Assembly (NCBI GenBank): GCA_964342695.1
Contig: CAYFFV010000021.1
Span: 1 to 37,174, forward strand
Source of the DNA: CAYFFV01 sp964342695
GTDB lineage: Bacteria > Acidobacteriota > Vicinamibacteria > Vicinamibacterales > UBA8438
Reading direction: 5' to 3'
DNA length: 37,174 nt
The notes beneath the pieces are model-generated. The model saw only the letters and a list, made by a program, of their open reading frames with translations. It was not told the DNA's origin and searched no databases. Of this stretch, positions 28,375-36,743 are shown one piece after another. How positions within the stretch are numbered: the first letter of the stretch is position 1; each line of letters starts with the position of its first letter. The position numbers and the translations under genes are program-made.

Positions 28375-28476
28375 ATGCCTTTCAAATCCGAAAAACAACG
28401 CAAATGGCTCAAATCCAACAAACCTAACATCCACAAGAAATGGACAAAGAAATACGGTAAGAAGACGAAAAAATGA
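28375..28476 (+). CDS. Tiny basic protein upstream of the small terminase
   Basis: A 33-aa ORF (PFKSEKQRKWLKSNKPNIHK, ending KKYGKKTKK). The start P-F-K-S-E-x-Q-R is familiar from very small basic proteins in many aquatic phages, usually near packaging genes. Its TGA overlaps the terminase ATG (ATGA). Probably nucleic-acid binding; the function is unknown. Confidence 0.68.
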   Translation: MPFKSEKQRKWLKSNKPNIHKKWTKKYGKKTKK

Positions 28477-28871
28477 AAACAGAGATGCAGGAAAAATTCA
28501 TAGAACATTTCGTTGCCTGTGGCAATGCCACTAAAGCAGCAATGATGGCTGGATACAGTGAAAAAACAGCCCATGTCAAAGGCTGTCAGCTAAAAAAGAG
28601 GTTTGCATCCGATATTCTTGAAATGACACAACAGATGATGGTGGATGCCACCCCCAGGGCTCTTCATATATTGAAAGAGTTGTCAGAGAATGCCAATTCC
28701 GAATCCGTTAAATTAGCAGCGGTTAAAGATATTCTGGACAGAGCTGGCCTGAAACCCGTGGATAAGATCGAAAACACCCATATTGAACAGGTTTCCACAT
28801 CCGAGTTGAAAAGAGAACTCTCGGCTTTATTGGAAGAGGACATCCCCGAGCCGATTGGGACGATTAATTGA
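28473..28871 (+). CDS. terS: Terminase small subunit (Terminase_2 type)
   Basis: A 132-aa small terminase. The N-terminal part (EKFIEHFVACGNATKAAMMA then GYSEKTAHVKGCQLKKR) is the HTH of the Terminase_2/XtmA family; the C-terminal part is helical (HILKELSENANSESVKLAAV, DILDRAGLKPVDK) and ends in an acidic tail that would contact the large subunit. It recognises the packaging site, possibly in the repeat region just upstream. It overlaps the large-subunit gene by 4 nt. Confidence 0.88.
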   Translation: MKTEMQEKFIEHFVACGNATKAAMMAGYSEKTAHVKGCQLKKRFASDILEMTQQMMVDATPRALHILKELSENANSESVKLAAVKDILDRAGLKPVDKIENTHIEQVSTSELKRELSALLEEDIPEPIGTIN

Positions 28872-30319
28872 GCCTTGAACGCAAGGTTGAAATATTACGG
28901 GAGTTAAAAAAAAGGGAAAGATTTAACGCCATTGATGCGTTTGACCCGTATCCTTTTCAAATCAACTTTTTTGAAACCGGGGCCATGTGCAGACAACGGC
29001 TTTTAATGGCTGGAAATCGGGTGGGTAAATCCAAAGCCGGAGCCATTGAGATGAGTTACCACCTGACAGGCCGTTATCCTGATTGGTGGAAGGGAAGACG
29101 ATACAAAGACCCTGTGAATACATGGGCAGCAGGGGTATCGAATGAATCCGTTAGGGACATTGTTCAAGCTGAACTGCTTGGAAGCCCTGATGACCCGGAT
29201 GCGTGGGGATCGGGTGCCATTCCGAAACATCTTATTATTAAAGCCGAAAGAAAGCCCGGTGTTCCAAACGCCAAATCCACCGTTTTAATCAAACACATCT
29301 CCGGCGGTAATTCGATGCTTCAGTTTAAAGCATACGAACAAGGGGTGGAGAAGTTCATGGGTCGCAGTTTGGATGTGGTCTGGCTGGATGAAGAACCAAG
29401 CAGAGACATTTATTCTCAAAGTGTGACCCGTACTTTGGATCGAAGAGGCGGAATGGTTTATATGACGTTTACACCCGAATCCGGCATGACGGAAACGGTG
29501 GCAGCGTTTATGAACAACTTACAGCCAGGACAAAGCCTTACGAATGCCTCCTGGGATGACGCATCGGAAAAGGTTAAAACGCACCTACATCAAACGCCTG
29601 GGCATTTAAATGAAGGCGTGATGCAGCAGATTTTATCCAGCTACGCTCCGCACGAAAGGGAAATGAGACGCTATGGAAGGCCGTCCATCGGTTCAGGGCT
29701 CGTATTTCCGATTGATGAAGAGAAAATTTTAACTGAACCCATTTTAATTCAAGAACACTGGCCCAAAATCGCAGGCATTGATTTCGGATTCGACCATCCT
29801 ACAGCGGTGGTATGGATTGCATGGGACAGAGAAGAGGATTGCGTTTACATCTACGACTGCTACCGGCAGGCGAAAGCACCTCCACAGGTTCATGCGGCGG
29901 CAATACGCACTCGTCCACGATGGATTCCAGTGGCATGGCCCCATGACGGCAACAGACGCGACTCTATGGGAAACCCCGGTTTAGCAGAACAATACAGAAA
30001 TGCCGGGGTTCAAATGCTTCCTTTTCATTTTGAAAATCCTCCGGCTATCGGTGAAAAAAAGGGAGGTAACTCTGTTGAAGTTGGAATCATGGATATGCTC
30101 CAGCGAATGGAAAATGGGCAGTTCAAGGTATTTAATACTTTGACAGATTGGTTTGAGGAATTTCGGATGTATCACCGTAAAGATTCAAAAATTGTGGCAA
30201 TTCGGGATGATTTAATGGCTGCCACCCGTTATGGCGTGATGTCACTTCGATTCGCAACTGCCCAGGAAGATCCAGTGTGGTCGGGCAAGATTCAATATAA
30301 AAATCTTGGAATCGTATGA
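28868..30319 (+). CDS. terL: Terminase large subunit
   Basis: A 483-aa packaging motor. ATPase domain: Walker A GNRVGKS (residues about 50-56) after RQRLLMA, Walker B LDVVWLDEEP (168-177), then a coupling region (GGMVYMTFTPESGMTE). Nuclease domain: AGIDFGFDHPTAVVW (about residue 300) with the first acidic residue, a central part (WPHDGNRRD) and a late acidic pair in AIRDDLMAATRYG. Length is normal for Terminase_6-type enzymes. The start codon is TTG overlapping the TGA of the small subunit. The order small subunit, large subunit, portal is interrupted by one unusual gene. Confidence 0.92.
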   Translation: MSLERKVEILRELKKRERFNAIDAFDPYPFQINFFETGAMCRQRLLMAGNRVGKSKAGAIEMSYHLTGRYPDWWKGRRYKDPVNTWAAGVSNESVRDIVQAELLGSPDDPDAWGSGAIPKHLIIKAERKPGVPNAKSTVLIKHISGGNSMLQFKAYEQGVEKFMGRSLDVVWLDEEPSRDIYSQSVTRTLDRRGGMVYMTFTPESGMTETVAAFMNNLQPGQSLTNASWDDASEKVKTHLHQTPGHLNEGVMQQILSSYAPHEREMRRYGRPSIGSGLVFPIDEEKILTEPILIQEHWPKIAGIDFGFDHPTAVVWIAWDREEDCVYIYDCYRQAKAPPQVHAAAIRTRPRWIPVAWPHDGNRRDSMGNPGLAEQYRNAGVQMLPFHFENPPAIGEKKGGNSVEVGIMDMLQRMENGQFKVFNTLTDWFEEFRMYHRKDSKIVAIRDDLMAATRYGVMSLRFATAQEDPVWSGKIQYKNLGIV

Positions 30320-32145
30320 GCCTTCTCAGTTATTTCAGAAGGGAACCGCCTCTGTACCAAACGGACAATCTTTGGAACTACATCAAAGCCTATCCATCAC
30401 GGGTCGCTGATGAAGCGAGGGAAGCTCTACAAGGCATAAGCGATCCAATCACAAGAATGAGTTCAGCGGCTCAATTGATTACATCACCGATTGCACCTGT
30501 CTCTGAAGACTTGTTTAGTCAATTGGGACAGTTCACTGCACCCGGTATTAATCGACACCAGCAGGCCATAATTGACGCACAGAATCAGATTGCAGAACGT
30601 TTAGGGCGTACAACACAAGACTACACGCCAATGAGTGACGAACAAGTTAGTCAACAGCTCGCAATGTTAGGTTCTTTGATGCGAGGTAAGTTTCCCAATT
30701 GGGTATCGCCGTCACAGATAGCGATAAGAGGCTTTCAGCCTAAAGCCACAGGACAGCAGTACGCCAAAGCTCTTGAAAAAGAAAAAGGGGCTATCACGGA
30801 AGCCAAGGAAACAGGCTTACTTAAAGCCCTTCAGGAAACACCCGGCACCATAACGCAGGAACAAGCGTTAAGCCTCGTATCTCCGCTGGAGCTTACGGAA
30901 ACGATTAAGGGTGTCACAGAAGTTCCGTCAAATCCAACTCTTCTTGATGCGAAGACATTTTTTGGAATTACTGATGAAGATTGGAACAAGATGACCCCTT
31001 ATCAACAGCAGTCTTATGTTGATGAAATAAGGGAGGGTGGTCGTCATATACAACGTAGTGATGATACAAAATACGGACGCGATGAAAACCTAAATCTCCC
31101 AGGCGGCACCAACGAGAAAGAGATTCTGGTGCAGTTGCCGACTGTCAAAGACACCGCGCCACCATATTCACAATGGTTGGAAAGTAAGGGCTACTCGGAC
31201 TCGGATCGCCGTGCTCATTTTGGTGAGTATCAGCGAGAATACCCCCCGAAAGACGTTACGGATTTCACCAAAGGCCACTGGGACGAACCCAACGTCTTAG
31301 TCCACATCCGAACCAACGAGCGTGATGTCGGCGGTAAAAAAGCATTGCACTCGGACGAATACCAATCGGATTGGAGTCAAGGCCCGAATAATCCATACAA
31401 TCCATTCAAAAAGAACTGGCACGAACTCGGTTGGAAACGCCACTTCATGGAAGCCTTACGTGATCCATCAATAGAACGATTAACGTGGACAACAGGCGAT
31501 GTTCAAGCGGATCGATACAATTTATCGAAGTACATAAATGCAATTGACGCAAGACCGAATCCAAACGGTACATTTCAACTAGCGGTGCGTCATAAAGATG
31601 GTGGAACGAAAAATTTAACAAACGTCAAAGTTGACGAGTTATCAGATTATGTCGGTAAAGAAATGGCCGATAAAATTGTTGAAGAAGCAACTGGTGTCAC
31701 AAAAAGTTATCAAGGTCTTGATCTTGAAATCGGAGGCGAGTTCCACAAAAACCTTTACGACAAAAAGATTCCGCAGTTCGTTAAAAAGTTTCTAAAAGAT
31801 TTTGGTGTCGAGCCACAGCGGATTTCTTCGGCGACTGAATTTGATGAAGTTTATGGTGCTGACGGAGAAAGATATTTCATCCTACGCGATTTAGTTGATG
31901 GGCAATTTGACATTATTCAAGGGGATCGAGATGATGAAAATAGTCACCAATGGATGAGGACTTTTTCCACTTATGAAGATGCTATTGAAGGTTTGGGAGA
32001 TTTTGGCAATCCAAAAGACGACCTCTGGTACATCGACATCACCCCCGAAATGCGCGAACACTTTATAAACCAAGGTATAAAAATGACAATGGCCCCTAAT
32101 CAAATGGGCTTGCTACCAGAACAGGAAATGAGGCTGTTGGCATAA
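30316..32145 (+). CDS. Polyvalent-protein-like protein between terminase and portal
   Basis: A 609-aa protein. The first about 230 residues are helical and Gln-rich, without known motif. Residues about 255-480 carry the pattern of phage polyvalent proteins: ILVQLPTVKD, HWDEPNVLVHIRTNERDVGG, HSDEYQSDWSQ, WHELGWKRHFMEAL, LTWTTGDVQADRY, GLDLEIGGEFHKNLYDKKIP. Such modules occur in large proteins ejected with phage DNA. Here it is encoded within the head operon with 4-nt and 1-nt overlaps to its neighbours, which suggests that it is packed in the virion. Its activity is unknown. Confidence 0.65.
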   Translation: MSLLSYFRREPPLYQTDNLWNYIKAYPSRVADEAREALQGISDPITRMSSAAQLITSPIAPVSEDLFSQLGQFTAPGINRHQQAIIDAQNQIAERLGRTTQDYTPMSDEQVSQQLAMLGSLMRGKFPNWVSPSQIAIRGFQPKATGQQYAKALEKEKGAITEAKETGLLKALQETPGTITQEQALSLVSPLELTETIKGVTEVPSNPTLLDAKTFFGITDEDWNKMTPYQQQSYVDEIREGGRHIQRSDDTKYGRDENLNLPGGTNEKEILVQLPTVKDTAPPYSQWLESKGYSDSDRRAHFGEYQREYPPKDVTDFTKGHWDEPNVLVHIRTNERDVGGKKALHSDEYQSDWSQGPNNPYNPFKKNWHELGWKRHFMEALRDPSIERLTWTTGDVQADRYNLSKYINAIDARPNPNGTFQLAVRHKDGGTKNLTNVKVDELSDYVGKEMADKIVEEATGVTKSYQGLDLEIGGEFHKNLYDKKIPQFVKKFLKDFGVEPQRISSATEFDEVYGADGERYFILRDLVDGQFDIIQGDRDDENSHQWMRTFSTYEDAIEGLGDFGNPKDDLWYIDITPEMREHFINQGIKMTMAPNQMGLLPEQEMRLLA

Positions 32146-34115
32146 TGGCAGAAAAAATTACAGACACAGAACTCGTAACGCTAATTGATGAACACATCAA
32201 CGATTCACTCGGCTACAGCGATGAAATAGCGAAACAACGAGAGTTGTCAATGGAATACTACCTTGGCAATCCAGACGGTCTTGGTAACGAAGTCGATGGG
32301 CGCAGTCATTTTGTATCTTCAGATGTGCAAGACATTATTGAATGGATCATGCCGTCTTTAATGCGTGTGTTCACATCCGGCGATGAAATCTGCACCTTTA
32401 ATCCTGTCGGGCCTGAAGATTCTCAAGCTGCACAACAAGCAACTCAGTACGTTAACCACGTTTTGATGAAGCAGAATCCGGGCTGGACTTTGCTTTACGA
32501 CTTTTTTAAAACAGCCATTCTTCAAAAAAACGGTTTTTTAAAGGTATGGTGGGATGACAATGAAAAACAAGAAAGGGAAGAATACACAAATCTGACGGAC
32601 ATCGAACTTGATGCGCTGATTTCAGATGAAGATGTTGAAGTCGTTGAACACACATCCAAAGAGATGGAAGTTGTAGAAAACCAATTTATTGATGTCCATG
32701 ATATTGTCATCACCAGAAACACATCCGAAGGCCAGGTCCGAATAGAAGGTGTGCCGCCGGATGAATTACTGGTTGCTCGTCTGACAAAAAATATACAAGA
32801 AGCTCATTTTATTTGCCACCGTGTTAGAAAAACGGTCACAGAATTGCGTGAAATGGGTTACGACATCGACCCTGATGTATTGTCCTCCGGCTCATCTGAT
32901 ATGGATGAATGGAGTGGAGAACGTCAAAGCCGTTATTCTTTCGATAATTCCGACAACATTGGATTTTGGGGTGGTAAAAATACATTTGGTTCTGATAAGT
33001 CGATGGAAGAACTTTGGCTTAAAGAATGTTATGTCAGAGCCGATGTTAATGGAGACGGTTTAGCTGAACTGCGTAGAGTGGTGATGGTAGGCCACACCAT
33101 TTTAGAAAACGAAGAAGTGGATTCCATTCCGTTTGTATCCATAACTCCAATCCGTATTCCTTACAAATTCTTCGGTCTGTCAGTTGCAGATATTACGATG
33201 GATCTGCAGCTTATTAAATCAACAATGATGCGAAATCTTCTGGATAACGCTTACAACCAAAACTTTGGACGTTACGCTGTTTTGGAAGGTCAAGCCAATC
33301 TTGATGATTTACTGACACAAAGACCGGGCGGCGTAGTTCGGGTTAAATCACCCAACGCTGTCACACCTTTATCTACTCCGCCATTAGAACCGTATTCATT
33401 TCAAATGCTTGAATACCTGGATGGCATTCGGGAATCAAGGGCTGGTGTTTCACGTTCATCAACTGGTCTGAACCCGGATATTTTAAAAAGCCATCAAACA
33501 GCAACGGCTGTGTCTCAGGTAATGACAGCTTCACAGCAGCGAGTAGAACTGATTGCAAGGAACTTTGCTGAAACAGGCGTGAAGGATTTATGTCAGACGA
33601 TTTATTCACTACTGATTAAACATCAGGATCGTGAGACGGTGGTTCAATTACGCGGCGAGTGGGTGCCGATTAATCCATCGATGTGGAAAACAAAAACGGA
33701 TTGCACCGTTTCAACGGGTATTGGATTCGGTTCAAAGAATGAACAAATGGCTTATTTGTCTCAAATGATCCAATTCGCCGCTCAAGCTATGTCGGGCGGT
33801 CTGCAAATCGTTAACGAACAGAATATGTATCAGATGGCGAAAGAATTAGTGAAATCGATGGGATTTGCTAATTATCAGGATTTTCTAACCGATCCGTCTC
33901 AAATAGAGCCTGGGCCTGACCCCGAACAGCAGTACAAGCAGGCCGAAGCGAATTTAAGAGCCGAAGAACTGAAAATCAAAATGGGTGAACTTCAATTGAA
34001 ACAGCAAAAACTTCAGCAAGACGCAGCCGAAGCTCAAGTGGATGCGCAATTGAAGGCCGCAGAACTTCAACTCGAAGCAGAACAAAAACGCGCTGTTGCG
34101 ATAGGAGCTACCTAA
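32145..34115 (+). CDS. Portal protein (P22-like)
   Basis: A 656-aa portal that forms the dodecameric DNA channel at one capsid vertex. Family features: RELSMEYYLGNPDGLGNEVD, SHFVSSDVQDIIEWIMPSLM, WTLLYDFFKTAILQKNGFLK, GHTILENEEVDSIPFVSITP, then TMMRNLLDNAYNQNFGRYAV and the LNPDILKSHQTATAV helix. A Gln/Glu/Ala coiled C-terminus (residues about 595-650) could form the barrel seen in P22-type portals. Size fits short-tailed phages with SU10- or P22-like heads. It overlaps neighbours by one base on both sides. Confidence 0.9.
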   Translation: MAEKITDTELVTLIDEHINDSLGYSDEIAKQRELSMEYYLGNPDGLGNEVDGRSHFVSSDVQDIIEWIMPSLMRVFTSGDEICTFNPVGPEDSQAAQQATQYVNHVLMKQNPGWTLLYDFFKTAILQKNGFLKVWWDDNEKQEREEYTNLTDIELDALISDEDVEVVEHTSKEMEVVENQFIDVHDIVITRNTSEGQVRIEGVPPDELLVARLTKNIQEAHFICHRVRKTVTELREMGYDIDPDVLSSGSSDMDEWSGERQSRYSFDNSDNIGFWGGKNTFGSDKSMEELWLKECYVRADVNGDGLAELRRVVMVGHTILENEEVDSIPFVSITPIRIPYKFFGLSVADITMDLQLIKSTMMRNLLDNAYNQNFGRYAVLEGQANLDDLLTQRPGGVVRVKSPNAVTPLSTPPLEPYSFQMLEYLDGIRESRAGVSRSSTGLNPDILKSHQTATAVSQVMTASQQRVELIARNFAETGVKDLCQTIYSLLIKHQDRETVVQLRGEWVPINPSMWKTKTDCTVSTGIGFGSKNEQMAYLSQMIQFAAQAMSGGLQIVNEQNMYQMAKELVKSMGFANYQDFLTDPSQIEPGPDPEQQYKQAEANLRAEELKIKMGELQLKQQKLQQDAAEAQVDAQLKAAELQLEAEQKRAVAIGAT

Positions 34116-34174
34116 TGCCACAAGGCCCAGGAACATACGGCAAAAAACGAGGCCGTCCAAGGAAAAAGAAATAA
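34115..34174 (+). CDS. 19-residue basic peptide after the portal gene
   Basis: A very short ORF coding for MPQGPGTYGKKRGRPRKKK, starting in TAATG with the portal stop and ending in TAATG with the next start. Peptides beginning with this P-x-G-P-G-T-Y-G pattern and an AT-hook-like G-R-P-x-K-K end recur after phage portal genes. Probably a small DNA-binding or head-assembly peptide. Confidence 0.62.
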   Translation: MPQGPGTYGKKRGRPRKKK

Positions 34175-34422
34175 TGGATGCAGATCAAAGAGCGCGACAA
34201 GCTAAAGATCTGCTTCAAAACGAATTACTGGTCGAAGCCTTCGACACTCTGCGTCAGGAACTCATGCAACGCTGGGAGAACTCAGCGTCAGATGAAGCTG
34301 CCGCACGAGAGTCAATATGGCTTGGACTGCAATTATTGGAACGAGTACGCCGTCACCTAGAAAGCATCGTGACTACAGGTGATATGGCAAAACTCAGAGA
34401 AAAGACCTCACCGTTTATTTAA
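34174..34422 (+). CDS. Small helical protein between portal and scaffold
   Basis: An 82-aa highly helical protein (RARQAKDLLQNELLVEAFDT; SIWLGLQLLERVRRHLESIV) in the place where short-tailed aquatic phages often keep a conserved small protein of unknown function. It is coupled to the basic peptide through TAATG. A head-assembly role is inferred by position. Confidence 0.68.
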   Translation: MDADQRARQAKDLLQNELLVEAFDTLRQELMQRWENSASDEAAARESIWLGLQLLERVRRHLESIVTTGDMAKLREKTSPFI

Positions 34423-34436
34423 CGATGGAGAAAAAC

Positions 34437-35456
34437 ATGGCCGACACGCAACCAGCACCGGGCATAGGGGATGGAAGTTTATCATCCGCACAAGAGGCTT
34501 TATTAGGACTTCTGGACTCGGAAGAAAAACCAGAAACCGAAGAAGCCACAGCCGAAGAAGAAAGTTCAGAGGCAGCCGAAGAAGAATCTGAAGAATTAGA
34601 AGCGTCTGATGAAGACGATTCTTTAATCCAGGACGAATCTGAGGACACCGATGAATCCGAAGAAGATCCACAGAACCTTCTCTATGAAGTCAAAGTTGAT
34701 GGCGAAACAAGGGAAGTAACTCTAGACGAACTTTTAAGCGGATACAGTCGGCAAAGCTCTTTTACACAGAAGAGTCAACAACTGGCTGAACAACGAAAAG
34801 CGTTTGAGGAACACCAGAATAATCTGAATTCCGAACTCGCGCAGATTCAGGCAGAAAGGCAGTATTACATTAATTCTTTGCAGCAAGTGATCGAAGGTTC
34901 AGCTAACGCTTTAAATAAATACCAATCAGTCGATTGGGAACGACTTAAAGCGGAAGATCCGATTGAATATGTGACCAAGCGCGAAGAGTTTCGAGAAGCA
35001 CAGGAAAAGGTTCAGGCAACACAAGCTGAACAGCAAAAAGCCATGCAGCAAGCCCAGGCTGATTATCAACGCCAACACCGAGCAACCATCGAGACGGAAC
35101 ATAAAAAGATGGTCGAAGCCCTACCTGAGTGGGGAGAGCCGGATAAGCAACGAGAAATAGCTGGGAAGATTCGCACTTATGCGAAATCTCAAGGCTTCAC
35201 GGATGAAGAGCTGAACCAACTTGTTGATTCCAGGTCTTTAATTGTGCTGAAAAAAGCCATGCAATATGAGGAACTGCAGACCTCGGATGTGAAGGCGAAG
35301 AAACTCAAAAACAAGCCCAAGGTCATTCGTGCCGGAAAAGGAACCGACAAGAAAACCAACTCAAAGCAAAAACGTAATGCTCAAATGTCACGTCTCAAAA
35401 ATTCGGGTCACGTCCGAGATGCGGCCTCACTTTTTGAAGACTTCGTTGAAATGTAA
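34437..35456 (+). CDS. Capsid scaffolding protein
   Basis: A 339-aa protein with the usual features of a scaffold: very acidic N-terminal third (EEKPETEEATAEEESSEAAE), a long coiled coil (residues about 100-240, rich in Gln and Glu), and a basic C-terminus (KLKNKPKVIRAGKGTDKKTN) that would bind the capsid subunit. It lies directly before the major capsid gene. ATG 34437 has GGAG 6 nt upstream and is preferred over the in-frame ATG 34425, which contains that ribosome site. Confidence 0.82.
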   Translation: MADTQPAPGIGDGSLSSAQEALLGLLDSEEKPETEEATAEEESSEAAEEESEELEASDEDDSLIQDESEDTDESEEDPQNLLYEVKVDGETREVTLDELLSGYSRQSSFTQKSQQLAEQRKAFEEHQNNLNSELAQIQAERQYYINSLQQVIEGSANALNKYQSVDWERLKAEDPIEYVTKREEFREAQEKVQATQAEQQKAMQQAQADYQRQHRATIETEHKKMVEALPEWGEPDKQREIAGKIRTYAKSQGFTDEELNQLVDSRSLIVLKKAMQYEELQTSDVKAKKLKNKPKVIRAGKGTDKKTNSKQKRNAQMSRLKNSGHVRDAASLFEDFVEM

Positions 35457-35468
35457 AATGGAGACAAA

Positions 35469-36709
35469 ATGGCAATTCCAACAAACACCAGAGAAACTTA
35501 TGGTGCGGTAGGAATTCGTGAAGATTTGTCTAATATCATCTGGAACATTTCACCGACTGAAACACCTTTCATCAGTGGTTGTGGTCGAGAGACTGCATCA
35601 AACACTTTTTTCGAGTGGCAAACCGACTCACTAACAGCAGCGGCGGCTAATCGCGCCACTGAGGGTAACGACCCTACTTCTATTGCTGTCAGTGAGCCTA
35701 CAAGGGTTGGAAACTACACTCAAATTAGTGTGAAAGCAGTACAGACCTCTGGAACTGCTGAAGCGGTTGATTTTGCTGGACGAAGATCATCGCAAGCGTA
35801 TCAGTTGGCGAAGCGTAATTCTTTATTGCGCCCTCATAGCGCAAGTTATGAGTAAACATCGCGTGAATTTCGGGAAACCTAAATCGAAAGACAAGGCAAT
35901 CCGAAGCCAAGCCAGAAGAGTAATTTTCTGGAAGGTTCAGAGACTAATGCAAACGATCCCTAGTGGATTATGAAGCAACACGAGTGCGCGACATCTTATT
36001 GAGATGAAGAGATAGTCCGATACTTCAGAGAAATTTGAAGAGTTGGGAATAAAGAGTCCCGGCATAACAGATGGCTAAAGAAATGAAGCGCGATATGGAA
36101 AAGATGTTGATGGACAATGTAGCACGAAGTGCAGGCGCAGGCCCAAGCCCCGGCCCAGCTACGGCGAGAGCCACGGCAGGTTTAGGCGCATGGGTAGCGA
36201 CTAATTACCACACTTTAGGTGGAGCCCCTTCACCACCGGGACTCGGTTCAGCCTCTTCAGGCAACGGAACCGATACCGCTAGTGACGCAACAAGCACAGG
36301 GACTTTAACTGAAGCTGGTATGAAAACCGTCATCAAAGAATGCTTTGAAAGCGGTGGTACACCCGATACGATTTTAGTTGGTGCATCCAACAAACAAGTC
36401 ATTTCGGGATTGACTCAAACTGTTTCAGGTTTGAGAACAGATGCTAACAAAGAGGCTCCGGCCCATGTTGTTGCATCTGTAGATGTTTACGTTAGCGATT
36501 TTGGATCGTTCAAGATAATCCCTGATCGATTCCAAAGAGCAAGAGACTGCTGGTTTATTGACTTTGACTTCTGGTCTATAGCCTTTCTCAGACCTTTCGC
36601 AACTGAGTCACTGGCAAAAACTGGAGACTCAATCAAGCAAATGCTCATTTCCGAGTATGGCTTAATGAGTAAAAATCAAGCGGCTAACGGCTTCTTAGCA
36701 GACGTTTAA
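35469..36709 (+). CDS. Major capsid protein, DUF5309/SU10 type, interrupted by a group I intron
   Basis: Exons 35469-35816 and 36074-36709 join to give a 327-aa HK97-fold capsid protein. Exon 1 has TRETYGAVGIREDLSNIIWN, ETPFISGCGRETA and TSGTAEAVDFAGRRSSQAYQ; exon 2 continues AKEMKRDMEKMLMDN and ends KNQAANGFLADV. Joining after codon 116 (CGT, Arg) gives QLAKR-AKEMKRD, the form expected for the family. Without splicing, exon 1 would read 12 foreign residues to a stop at 35853-35855. An ATG at 36071 looks like a start of a second gene but is the last three bases of the intron. GGAG precedes the gene; a terminator follows. Confidence 0.88.
35817..36073 (+). other. ORF-less group I intron in the capsid gene (257 nt)
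   Basis: The catalytic core elements are present in order. P1: exon GCGT (35813-35816) with GCGC (35828-35831), giving the U-G pair at the 5' splice site. P2: CTCATA (35833-35838) with TATGAG (35847-35852). P element with P4 TTCGG (35869-35873) and Q element CCGAA (35901-35905). P6 CCAGA with TCTGG (35912-35931). R element TTCAGAGACTA and S element ATAGTCC, giving P7 GACTA (35942-35946) with TAGTC (36013-36017). P10: CTTTA (35821-35825) with exon TAAAG (36076-36080). The terminal G is 36073. No endonuclease gene lies inside. Confidence 0.88.
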
Positions 36710-36716
36710 TGAAACG

Positions 36717-36741
36717 TGGGGGCTTAACGGCCCCCATTTTT
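36717..36741 (+). terminator. Intrinsic terminator after the major capsid gene
   Basis: TGGGGGC (36717-36723), loop TTAACG, GCCCCCA (36730-36736), then five T. A second small stem (ACGTTT 36702-36707, AAACGT 36712-36717) stands in front of it at the capsid stop codon. It would favour capsid mRNA ending here, with read-through into the oxygenase genes. The next ATG is 2 nt past the hairpin tail. Confidence 0.87.
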
Positions 36742-36743
36742 CT

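Noticed and set aside
35469..35855. The capsid gene read as two separate genes or as a frameshifted pseudogene
   Set aside because: The interval has ordered group I intron elements and in-phase splice sites, and both exons are well conserved. A frameshift cannot explain 257 nt with a structured core.
36071..36073. 3' splice after G36070, keeping ATG as exon sequence
   Set aside because: It would add a Met (QLAKR-M-AKEM) not expected in the family and would shift the exon out of register with the P10 partner CTTTA.
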